Positions 10,268 through 20,900 of a stretch of 31,868 bases of DNA are shown here, in pieces (position 1 is the first letter of the stretch; each line of letters starts with the position of its first letter). Source of the stretch: Perkinsus marinus ATCC 50983 (taxonomy: Eukaryota > Perkinsozoa > Perkinsida > Perkinsidae). Below the pieces are notes generated by a model. It did not search any database, was not told the origin of the DNA, and was given only the letters and a program-made list of their open reading frames with translations. The stretch lies in assembly GCF_000006405.1 (NCBI RefSeq), contig NW_003210195.1:34934-66801 (forward strand), in the 5' to 3' direction. Both the position numbers and the translations under genes were made by a program.

Positions 10268-10704
10268 ATGAGCTTTTCCTCTCTCTCCGCTTCGACCGTT
10301 CTTATCGGAACCATCGAGAAGCACTCAAGTGACGGAGATGTGTATCACATCCTTGGCAGAATTCAAGGATGCGGGTCGGAGAAATCCCTGACGATTTGAA
10401 TCCTATTCTGTAGAGAAACTACCCGTGACGGAACCGAACAAACTCCCCAGACACTTCTACAGAAAGCCAAAGCGCAGCGCAAGGCTTGTGCCATAAGCAT
10501 CCACCGTGAGTCCGTAACACCTGGCTTCGCGCGTCAACAGTGTTCTGAATCAGAATTTTTGATCAAGTCCCAAGAAGAATGAGGGACGGTGGTAAATTCA
10601 AGATTTACCGCGCCACCGCAACCGATGGTATGTACAAGCTTTCTGTCCAACGGACTGTGGAAGACGGGCGCAGCTGGATGGAAATTGAATCTCATCGGCG
10701 ATAG
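10268..10704 (+). CDS. Hypothetical small protein, possible two- or three-exon gene
   Basis: I do not recognise it. An ATG at 10268 follows an acceptor-like CCGGCCCAG and opens a coding-like run (MSFSSLSASTVLIGTIEK ... DVYHILGRIQGCG). A phase-consistent 40-base intron would remove the TGA and continue in RETTRDGTEQTPQTLLQKAK up to KSQEE. Another frame just downstream carries KFKIYRATATDGMYKLSVQR and VEDGRSWMEIES, ending in TAG at about 10704. Whether these are one gene is unclear. The piece DGMYKLSVQR resembles AGLYHLIVKR of the secreted-protein gene at 11111. The composition supports coding better than the splice sites do. Confidence 0.3.
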
Positions 10705-11110
10705 ATGTGGTGGCAAGACGTGAGTCTTGTTATTACGAGTAACTCATCCGTAAAACAACTTTATTGAAACCTGCAAAATACGCGGGTGCAAGCGAGAAGT
10801 TTAGTGCAGAAACCTTCGTCACTCTTTAGTGGTTTGAAAAAAGGAAATTCTCAACGACGCAACGAGGGACTCGCAGGGCGACGATGCTCCTTGCAAAACT
10901 GTAGGGCTACGAATTTCGTGGTTGGTGATGAGTGGCTCCGTGGCACGGAGCAGTAGAATGCAAGACAGCAAGCATGATTATAGGACACGAATTCTGGTCC
11001 CGAGTGATGTCGTCTCTACTGTGTGGAAGTCTTGACTAACATCGAGTTGTTTTGTTCACACTTGATTCATGATCGGCACAACGCTGTTGGTGGTAGAGAT
11101 TTCACCTGTG

Positions 11111-11747
11111 ATGTTCCGACGACCGAACCTGCCATTGATACTGCTCCTCTGTCTCTTATCCCTCAACCTCTTAACGTAAGTCAACACTTTCCAATGTCTC
11201 GCTACTCATTCGCTCCTGGTCCAGCTTGGAGAGGTGTGGGTCCAAACAGGAGACACAAAGTGACATGTCATCTGAAGGACCCGACGCTGGGGTCGTCAGT
11301 TTGAGTTCATCTTCTAGCTCGTCCAGAACGAGTATGAGCAAGAAATGGAGCTGCATGGCGAGATGTTTTACTGACACCAAGAGCCCCCCCGAGCGCTAGG
11401 TTCCTGGCACCCCTGGTGACAATGTACAGAGTTGCGATGCCAACGCCGGGCTATATCACCTCATAGTTAAACGGATCAAGCGAGGTGGGCAGAACAGCTA
11501 TGAAGTCACCGTGTTGGGGAGGAAGTGTGGCAGTGACGTGTGGGCTTTTACAGGCTCCTCAGTGTGACGAGTTATCTCCGCGTTTACGGTTCCGGAGACT
11601 CCTTTAAACGCAGAGAATACCGCGAAATTACAGGAGGATAACATCTCTTGTGCGAAGGTCTGGGAGGCTCTCGGAGTTGCCACTGCTACTCCTACAAAAG
11701 ACACCCTATCCGATAGGTGCTCGAAGCTCAAGTCAGGGCAATTGTAG
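11111..11747 (+). CDS. Hypothetical small secreted protein with signal peptide
   Basis: Four-exon model: 11111-11175, 11225-11294, 11430-11561 and 11634-11747, all in phase, 126 residues, ending in TAG. Exon 1 encodes a classic signal peptide: MFRRPNLP, then the hydrophobic core LILLLCLLSLNLL. It ends at a strong donor GTAAGT, and the 49-base intron closes with a pyrimidine-rich CTCCTGGTCCAG. The mature part has five cysteines spread through CGSKQ, SCDANAG, RKCGSD, ISCAK and DRCSK, with a strand-like AGLYHLIVKRIKRGG. An alternative is to read through exon 2 to the TAG at 11397, giving a 79-residue protein with a poly-Ser run; the spliced model is preferred because the same frame stays coding-like beyond that TAG. 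No known family is recognised. Confidence 0.5.
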
Positions 11748-12441
11748 ATGTGTGGATGTCCATGTTCCGTGTGAATTTGCGTGCACTGAAGATGTCTACA
11801 TGTCCATGAATTGGCTTTTTAAAGTGAAGTACTTGCGTTAAAGTTGTTGGGACTTCGCGGGTTCAAGACGAATCACATGCGAACAACAACTAACCCATCA
11901 ACCTGCAATTTACCATCAGTCTCGCCATCCTAATGGAGTTTTGTGTGGACCTTCTGAGGTTCGTCAACACGATCCCTCCACATGAGCACAAAACAGATTC
12001 GAGCCACTCTATTCTGGAGCTGCGAACAATGACTATCTTGAGCTGTGTACCATTAACTGAGCGGCGCAAATGAGGTGATCTTAGCAAGAGCTTGAACTAC
12101 TCGTTGGATTAGGACATAGGGACAGGCATCGAGCATGATGTACCATTGAGTAGTGAGGATTGTGAACAGCGAACAAAGTTGAACTGGAAGAGGCTCCACG
12201 CTACACAAGCCTTCTAGCCTCGCGAGACTACACGGTAGGGAGCTATCATACTGTAGGGCAATCAGTAGCCATTAGGTGAATCGAGTCCGCGAACTGTTGA
12301 GAAACTGGAGGCTACATTTGTGTGGCTTTGGGTCACCCAACTTGGGGGGGCGAGATTTCTGTTGGAATATATGGGGGGTTGTAAACTTTCCGAGTCAATT
12401 TTCTGAGGCTTTCTTAATAGGGAACATACGCTAGTTGAAAA
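11748..12441. other. Intergenic, no supported gene
   Basis: No exon with splice signals or recognisable protein is seen. The right end, with GCTAG about 10 bases before the ankyrin-gene ATG, may be a trans-splice acceptor or 5' leader. Confidence 0.35.
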
Positions 12442-13811
12442 ATGGCCGTCACCACTCTACCTTCCCGAAGCGTGAGTGAGATCAGCGATGTCTTTAAAGC
12501 GAAGAAATCGTCCGCGCGGATTGAGTTTACTCAAGACGTGACCTCTGACGTGAGGGAGCTGAACGTTGCCCTGTTGCAAGCAGTAGAGAGCGGGAAGTTG
12601 AAGACTGTGGCTTCTCTCGTACACCCAAAGAAGGAGTCCGCCCTCTGCGCCAACGCCAATGCAACCAACGAGGTGCCTATCGTCGCGATACCTACACGGA
12701 GCATTGGACGTCTTGTGTCAGGACGGTTGGAGCGCTCTTCACATGGCGGCCGGGCAAGGTTCGGTGAAGATCGTGAAGTGCCTCTTACAATATGGAGCGG
12801 ATCCTAACATAGCGAACATGGTAGGTCACTGATGTTATTCTCGGTTTGGGAATTGCTCGTGAATTTCAGCATTAGTTCATCAACCTCGAGGCCACAGTAG
12901 CCCGAATTTCAAGATTGACCGATTGCACATCTCTTTCAGGTAGGAATGCGGCCACTGCATGTGGCGTGTAGGGATGATCAATTGGAGGTCGTCAAGTGCC
13001 TGGTTGGTCACGGTGCTGTCATCGAGTGCTGTGCTAGCGTCAACTACTGCGGAGGCTCGAAGGTAGGCCACTGTTGTCTCCGCCGCTAAAGAGCCTAGTT
13101 GTCAGGGAGGATGGACTCCTTTACATTTCGCTGCTTTCAATGGTCATGTGGCGATCGCCAAATATTTGCTCGAGAACGGAGCCGATCCAAATGCCCAAAG
13201 CACGGTTAGTGCTCACCTCTAGTTCCTGGAAGCACCCCGATGCATTTCAGGACGGCGAGACACCTTTGCACCTCGCCGTATGTCACTGCAATACGAAGAA
13301 GTCCACCAAATATCGGCTAGACACCATTCGGGTGCTGCTGGGATTCGGAGCAGATCCTTCTCTAAAGTGCACCCGGCCAACGGCCTATGATCTAACGAGC
13401 CCTGAGAAACGATTGCCGTACGTGAATGAAGGGTCTTGCCCGGACATGAACCTCTATCTCAGGGTCGGAAGTACTATGCTTCACGCAGCAGGCCGACGGG
13501 GCCAGAAGGATGTTTTCAAGCTGGTGAGTTCACTGGCAGTCGTAGTCACAATAAGAGACGTCAATTTTTAGCTTGCCGAAGAGCTGGGCCCGCAACCGGA
13601 CGACATAGAGCCTGCGATTATCGAGCAAAAGATCTCACGTAAGTTCAACGCTTCTCTATGGACTTTAAATAGGGAACTCTGGAGTTGATAATTTCCAAGG
13701 CATTCCATAATTCCCGATCGATGGGTCATGATTTGTCGTATTCTTTCAGGCGTCGGATATCTATTTTCCATAAGCGACGGCGAAGGGAATAAGCCGACCT
13801 ACTTCTTCTGA
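12442..13811 (+). CDS. Ankyrin-repeat protein, seven exons
   Basis: The model joins 12442-12672, 12722-12820, 12940-13062, 13106-13204, 13251-13523, 13572-13638 and 13750-13811, about 317 residues, ending in TGA. Ankyrin repeats are protein-binding modules. Their signatures are plain: DGWSALHMAAGQGSVKIVKC followed by GADPN; MRPLHVACRDDQLEVVKCL; GGWTPLHFAAFNGHVAIAKY followed by ENGADPN; and DGETPLHLAVCHCN followed by GFGADPS. A further partial repeat may follow (STMLHAAGRRGQKDVFKL). The first exon is a Ser/Lys-rich leader with one helix that may cap the repeats (VRELNVALLQAVESGKL). Introns 1 to 5 are phase 0 and fall between repeats. No catalytic domain is present, and the ligand cannot be predicted. 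Confidence 0.85.
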
Positions 13812-14349
13812 TTTTAAACTCAATCCTCAGTAGAAACCGATTTGTACACATGTCGTGTAGAATTTCCACCTCCCCTAATCGTCTGATGTTCCTTACTTTG
13901 TTGGAGAGGCTTGTTCAATGGCCCATAGGAACGACGAGGGGCAATCTCACCTTCTGTTTCTCATCATCGCACTACTACTGTAGCGTTGGTATGTCCGATG
14001 TCAATATGTGAAATGTTGATGAGCAATGAGTTGCGTGCCGGGATCTAACCTGGGACCTTCGGCTGTAAAGGCCATAACAGGAAAACCCTGTGTCCCATGT
14101 TCGACGGAGGGTGTGTTTAAAGCCTTGGAGTTGGCGGGCTCGCGGGCCGCCGTTACCCAAGGACCAGTTCAACCAGGTTAGTTGAACTAGTTACGCATGG
14201 GTTCCCCAAAAATTGATGAACGCGGTGTAACGGTTTGACTGGGCTCCGCCTCATGAACGCGACTTTCAGAAGATATGATCAAGTCTCAAGTCAATAACTA
14301 AGTCCTGAGAGAATAATATCGTCTTGCTACTAAGTCAGCGGGCATCTTT
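13812..14349. other. Intergenic before assembly gap
   Basis: No gene is supported. Around 14030-14090 the minus strand has a tRNA-like B-box (GGTTAGATCCCGG) without a foldable cloverleaf. Confidence 0.35.
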
Positions 14350-14449
14350 NNNNNNNNNNNNNNNNNNNNNNNNNNNNNNNNNNNNNNNNNNNNNNNNNNN
14401 NNNNNNNNNNNNNNNNNNNNNNNNNNNNNNNNNNNNNNNNNNNNNNNNN
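14350..14449. other. Assembly gap of 100 N
   Basis: Exactly 100 Ns, a conventional placeholder for a scaffold join of unknown size. Order and distance across it should not be trusted. Confidence 0.98.
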
Positions 14450-16158
14450 ATTGAAGTGGGTATGTTTCTAAAAAGACAAGCTATTATATTAAAACTTTGG
14501 GTAATGAGTTAAAATCAGTCGGTGAAAGATATATTGAGATCACTGCCGTTGAACTCAATATGTAGGGAAGAGGATTGAAGCGGGTGCGTAACCACGCGCC
14601 AATTAAGAATAAGGCAAAGGAATGCTGAAATGATTACAGAGTGATACTCATGCACTAGGATTCGCACTAATCACTACAATAATGAGATAGATATTTTCAG
14701 GGAGCTGACAGTTACATCATCATCGTAGAAACTGCCATAAGATACTCTGTAGAGGTTGCGCTCGCCCATCACGAAGATTAAAAAAAGGGTATTTTTTCAA
14801 GAGAAGTGGTTAGATTATTAAAAATTCGGGTAAAATGTTAAATTGACCTGGAAATGCTGTAGTAGAAGTAGCACTGACTTCTTGCGAAGGCCTCTAAAGC
14901 TTTTACGCAGTTTCAATTATGAGGAAACGGGTGAAACGGTTAGAGATCATCTTGTGCTGTGAGCGTCGAGTAGTGGGACGACTAGAAGGAGAAGAACCTT
15001 GCGGGTTAGAGTCGTTGCCTTGAACCGATTGGTTTTCTAGATGTAGCGGAGATACGAAGGCGGATGATGATCCGGATGGATCTAATGGATTCCTATGAGG
15101 ATCCTGAGAAACAATCTCACCGCGATCTCCTAAAGATACTAGTCCAGACTTGTTCGAATGTCTAGTTCCCACCATACTAGATGCTCAGCGCGACAATAGA
15201 TAACTTGTTAGATGTAATACGATTATTGCAGATACGATGTAGCTACACGATGCTACAAAGATAACCAAATCAGAACAGATCAGATCTATTCAAGTCCAGT
15301 CGAACTACAACTGAGTCTCGAGTCAATACTTAACTCTGAAAGTCTAATTTAGGCCTTTGCTTGACAGTTTCAATCCGTAACGAGGATCTGAAACTGTACG
15401 ATATCAGATGATACTGGGCGCGCGCGATATCAGAGTGCGCTGATAAAAATGAAATGCACGGATAATGGTTCGCTTCGCTTTCCCGCCGTTCACAGTGCTC
15501 TTAAGTTTCCCGTCAGAAGTACTGTAGTCACAGGACAGGGTCGAGGTAGAGCCGACAGTAATATAGGGCCGGAGGCCAGCCTCTCCCCTCAAATAACAAA
15601 TTTTTCCGAGTGCCTCATCGGGACCGGAGGGTGCCTCCACTAAGACCCCCGCCACCCATGCTACTAAGAGTTGATACCGACAACTCGAGGTTGCAATTTG
15701 CCGGAAACCGCACGTCAAGGAGTTTGGACCAGTAGCTCTTATCGGCATCATTGGGATACTACATTGAATGTCTGGAGTGTCCTTGGGTAACGACGGGCCG
15801 GAGGCCTCCCAACTCTAAAGTTTTAAGCACCCCCTTCGCGGGCACCCAACCGGATTGTATGGACACTCGGACTCGAGGCCTTCGACAATTCTGGGCGTTC
15901 ATAAGCAGTCAGATAAGCACGTCTCATTTCGGCCGCCGTATTCTCAAGGAGGCGATATCGGTATTATAGACACTCGTAAAGACTACCACACGTTTCTCAT
16001 CGGCCAACCTATCTGAACCCCCTGTTGTCTTGTGTTGATTATTCTCAATACCACACTCGCTTCAAATGCTCCTGGGATTTGTGACTGTATCAACTGCTCA
16101 AAGGGTCTACGGGATTAAATGAAGCTTCTGGAACACAAGTAGTTGGTGGTGACCATAG
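14450..16158. other. Gene-poor, possibly decayed element DNA
   Basis: The left part is AT-rich with a repeated TTAAAA-TTYGGGTAA theme (near 14490 and 14818). A 90-codon minus frame at 14903-15175 begins MVGTRHSNKSG and is Ser/Pro-rich, like the start of some retrotransposon gag proteins. From 15400 to 16100 I see only unsupported short frames. Confidence 0.35.
14903..15175 (-). pseudogene. Possible gag-like N-terminal fragment
   Basis: The frame starts with a true ATG at 15173-15175 and encodes MVGTRHSNKSG followed by a disordered Ser/Asn/Pro-rich stretch (PSSRPTTRRSQHK), then stops. The opening resembles gag starts of several LTR retrotransposons, but no nucleocapsid, protease or polymerase follows before the gap, and no primer-binding site is seen. 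It could equally be chance. Confidence 0.25.
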
Positions 16159-17946
16159 ATGTCCTCGTCGTCGTCTTCGGGAGCCTTGGCCGATATGATG
16201 GCCGCTGGGTCCTCCCGCAGCCAGGAGAGGTTAGTGGCTCTACTCTCCCAAGCTCACAGAGCGAGCAATGTGGAGGTTCGAATAGAACTCCTGCAGCAAG
16301 CAGCCGAACTTCTATTGTAATCGTTGGGATTGAAGATGCAGTAGTGAGGAGTTGGTCAACAGGTACCACAGCGCGCCGAATGACCAGAGAATCGATGAAT
16401 TCTTGGACACCTTTCTGGCCTTCCACCTCGACCGGTTGGCTCCTATCAGACGCTTCTGTGCTCACTTTATACACAACCTATGCTATACACGATCGCGGTA
16501 GGTCCTCTTGCCGTCGTGATGAACCACACATTGCTGTGGTAGGTACTCTCTGAGATGCCTCTCTACCCTCTGTACGTTGCTCTCTGATAACGATATGGGT
16601 GTTGTACGACTGGCACTGGAAGCAGCGCGGACTATTTACCCGAGGGCTATCTATTGGACCAGCGTAGTGCAGAAGCAGGTGATGGAGATGCTACTGGTAG
16701 ATTCGGTGGGACCTCTATGGAGTTAGGCACAGCAGCAGCTGACCTTGTTGATGATGTCGGCTGATGCTGATGGACAGTCAGCAGCAATGCGGCATCAACA
16801 GCAGCAGAGTGCTGCTATGGCTCGAGAGAGCGCACAGTTGTTGAGGGCAGTCTTGGCTGGAATAGCACAGCACTCTACGAGAGGTAGTATGATGGGGGCT
16901 AGCGTCGAACACTATCAGCGAGTGTGGTGGCGCACACTCAGCAGGAACGGAATTGTTTAAAATAACGACATGTCGGGTGTACTAGGATTGAGTAGATTTG
17001 GTGAAGTAGATAGAAACATATCACACCTTAATGAGGTCTATCAGATGTAGTTCGTATGGGTGACCGTAGTGGAATGTTCATTGTCAGGTCATCATGGCAC
17101 CTTCATCGCAGCAGTGGAAGCTCTGACCATCATCGCACTATGCCAGAGCTCTCTCGAGGGCAGCGGGACGGACACTAGTGGACGAGCTCTTGGGATGAAG
17201 TCCCAGGCATACCTAGAAGAATATGGCGCCAGTTGTCTGGATGATCTGAAGTGGAGTTTTTCCCAGGCCGGTAAAAGCAATGTAGCTGTTGGCGAGCAGG
17301 TTGTCTCTGCCCCTACAAGGAGATGCTGGGGACGGCTCTTTCCAAGGGGGGCTAGATGAGGCTCAACTGCAGCGGGACTCGGAGCAGATCGTGCTGGCTT
17401 TGTGTAAAATGATGCTCACTGTGTCTCATGGAGAGGAGTGGGATGAGACCTCTGCTGGAGGCTCGGAAGGAGACAAGAGAACGGAGGTAGTGATACTGGC
17501 CACAGGAGGATGTTCATGCTTTATATCAGCATATGAGCATTTTTCTTGGGAAGCCAATGGCTAGCAATTATGCTGTTATTGCTGTTGTCAGGGTGAAATG
17601 GTGTCTGTGGTGAGAGCTCTCGGGGTTATCGGAGCTGAAAGGGCTTCGGCCAATGCACAGGTAATGAGTGTGTGATGTGTTGGAGCTTAGGAGTCGCTGC
17701 TCTCAGGGCATCATGCTCACTTTTGCGAGTGGTTTCGAGGACCTTATGGAAGTCTCTAGCAAGACCGGCAGACTACGATCGGCGTTGATACAGGTGGGAT
17801 AGGCTGGAATGGTGCTGCTGCTGGTTGATGGGAGTGCAGGCCGTCCGAAGGATGCTGGCGTCACCCCAGTGTACGCAGTGGCAACCTAAACTGGCTGCTA
17901 TCCTACAGCAGTTACTGCAGGCTGCAGGTAGTAGTAGTAGTAGTAA

Positions 17947-17979
<33 letters not shown>

Positions 17980-20900
17980 CATGTAGTACTCGGGATCGCA
18001 TTAAGTGGGATGATGTATCATGTGGAATTTGGCCGAGTTGTGGTATGGGGCGGTGATCTCTCTGTGCAGGTCAAATTGAGCAGGAGACGCTGGACCAGAT
18101 GGTGTTCGAAGCTGAGCAAGCAAGGCTTCGGGAGGTCTTCGCTGGCGAGGTAATATACGGGTGAAGTCTCTCGTGAGTTGCTTGTAGGACCCCACAAGGC
18201 CGGAGCCGCATGCGAAGCGACGTAAAATCGAAGATGAGAAGACTCTCTCAGGTGAGCGGACCTGCTGGCAGCTCTCCCTTACTAGTAGTAGTGTGGGCAG
18301 GCATTGACATGGTTGATGAGGAGCACGTGGTGGCTGTATGTGCAGTGAGGGCTACAGGCTCGAATGATTCCCTAACAAGGATGGTTCAGAAGCTGTTAGG
18401 CAGGCTGCCGAGGGAACTGGTCAATGTGAGTGTTGAGGGAATATTTCCGGTCGGGCCAGTTTCGGAATTTCTCTGTTTGAGTTTCCTTACTAATTATATA
18501 ACGTTACACACGAATTCTGGTAGAAGTGCACAAAAACCAATGAGAAATTTTCCAGAAATTTCCTCAAAGTGTTCGTATTGTCACCCACACTATGTGCTTA
18601 TTTCCCCCACCCGCCTGTTGTTGTGACAGGCCGAGGCTACAATACAGAGGGTTATACGGGTGACGGACGCGGATGGGTTCAGCAACACTGCCACTGTCCA
18701 GCGAAAGCTCGACCGGGCCAAGGCGCTCTTCAGCTGTACAGCACAGGACTTCCTGGAAGTTACTGATGATGAAAATGGTGAGGTAGAGTTGGGAGTAGTC
18801 GGGCCATGGTGGAGCCATTCAGGAGAGGAGACAGAAGAGGAATTGCCTCATGTGGTGGAGTCGCCTGAACAGAAGGGGGTTGGACCGGTGGACCCTGCGG
18901 CAGCTAAGGAGGCGAGGGATGAACTTACTAAGGTGAGCCGCGCAGAGATTCAATTTTGAGAGATAGCATTGTTTGAAGTTTAATAACAGTGAGGAAAAGG
19001 TTCTTAGGGTGACATTTACATGTGAAAGTGAGTTCCTCCCGGGAACATCGTAGGTTTCTGGATGATTTCCTAGATGGAGTCTGGTTGAACTCGGTGGTCT
19101 TATAGGGTTACTTCAGGCGATCTTCTCTAGCGTGTTGAAAGCACTGAGTCGGTATGAGAGTTCGGCACTGAGCTCACCGTGCTTCGAGAAAACGGCCACG
19201 CAATGGTTCAAGGACACTTACTCGGGCCTTGTGGCTCACCTTTGCAATACTCGTGGAAAGGAGGCAGAGTTCACGCAGATGGCGCTGCAGTATTTCTTGG
19301 GTGGGCCTTGGAGTTCTGTGGGCATCATCGTGTTTATTCCTATGATCAGATCGGACTAGACCGACGACTGAGCCGGAGCAACAGCCGGTCCATCTGGTAA
19401 GGCTTGCTCGGGTGTGGTATCGCATACGCTTAGTGCAGGTCGATTGTGGGGTGGTGGAGTTGATGGCGAGTCGCCATGCATTGGCTGCTGCTAATGAAGG
19501 TGGTAACCGAACGTGACTGAGTCGTCCGCAACGGTCTGAGTTTCTTTAGGAGATATTCCGCTGACCTACGAAGGGGCATCGCAGATTCTCCTAACGGAAA
19601 TCCTAAAGCGAGATTACCTCACTGTGTATTTGTCCGGGCTGGGATGGCTGGTTGGTTATGCATGTCTGTTTTCAGTCACGACATACGTATTCTCCTCCTT
19701 GCCCTACCCGCCGTCCCGATGTGCTTTGTGGAGTACCTGTGGCATGCGGCTTCGGGTGCATCGGAAGCTGTGAAGCAGCGCCGACAGGTGAGTTGATTGG
19801 TGGCCCCTTTGGGCTGGTCATGGGCCGAGGCAGGCACTGTTGGCTCTACGAGCGGTTATGGCGGAAAGGGTTGGTGCTGAAAGAACAGTCGCTGGGGGGC
19901 CGACGACAAGGCAGAGGTAGTCTCTACTACTTATGGTGACAGAGATCATGTCCCTCAGTGCCTTCTTGGGGTTGGCTCGCACGAGTGCCTTGGGGCCTAG
20001 TGAAGATATCAGAGCTGACGCGACTAAGCTTATTCTCGCGCCCGATAAGTTTTATAATCCAGCAGCGTTACCACCAATCGACAAGGAGACGTGTGAAGGC
20101 ACGTGGAGATGGCCTTAGTAGGTTTATATAGAAATGCTTTTGCCCTGTCGTGTCTTCCGAGTTGGAATATATTTCAGGAGTTTCCTCAGTGAGTATAGAA
20201 AATTACGTAGGAATTTGGGTAGAAGTGCACAGAAACCAAGAAGCATTTCCCAAAATTTCCGCAGAATTTATTCATTGTCACCGACACGTGTGGTTAACTA
20301 TGTGCATATTTTCCCACACTGCATTGAAGTAGCTTGGTCGCTTTTTCAGCCTGGGGGAGCCAGCGGATGAACACATGTCGGATCCCTCTAGAGCTGAAGA
20401 CTGGGTAGACTGTGGCTGGCTGATGACTAGGTGGGAAGGTCCGAGTGTTGGTGTCCTGTCATTGCTGCTGTAGTGGTCTCGAGGAGTACGCCTTTGGGTG
20501 CATACTTGCTGCCTCGGCTCCACAGCTGAATGAGTTCGCTCCCTTTATCGCGAAGGCCATTGAAGAGGACAGAAAAGGAGAGGAGGAGGAGCCGCCCGCC
20601 ACGGCCAGGGCGTCCTTGTAGGCTTCTATACTCCACGCTGTCTTGATGCCGTGTATAGGTTTTTGCAAATGCTTCCTAAGAGGCCCTCGTTGCTACATAC
20701 AGTGGTTGCCTGTGGTGATCTCCATCCGGTGAGTTTGATGAACGCTTTGGGGATCTAGTATTCCGTTCATGCTCAGGGCCTGGTATCTCATCTCACAGCC
20801 CAAGTTCCTGTGGCGATAGTAGAGGCAATGAGAGCGGAGCAAGCTGGTGGCAAGACTGAGCCCAACAAGGCTGAGGCGCCGAGCCAAGTGGTGGATTCGG

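Noticed and set aside
11395-11399. TAG inside the secreted-protein region as a readthrough stop
   Set aside because: A GTCAGT donor at 11295 and ACAG acceptor at 11429 remove it in phase, which is simpler than readthrough.
14030-14110. Possible tRNA on the minus strand (GGTTAGATCCCGG)
   Set aside because: The T-arm and anticodon stem do not pair and U33 context is poor; at best a tRNA-derived relic.
16115-16474. Minus-strand 119-codon ORF
   Set aside because: It overlaps symplekin exons 1 and 2, which have clear family matches on the plus strand.
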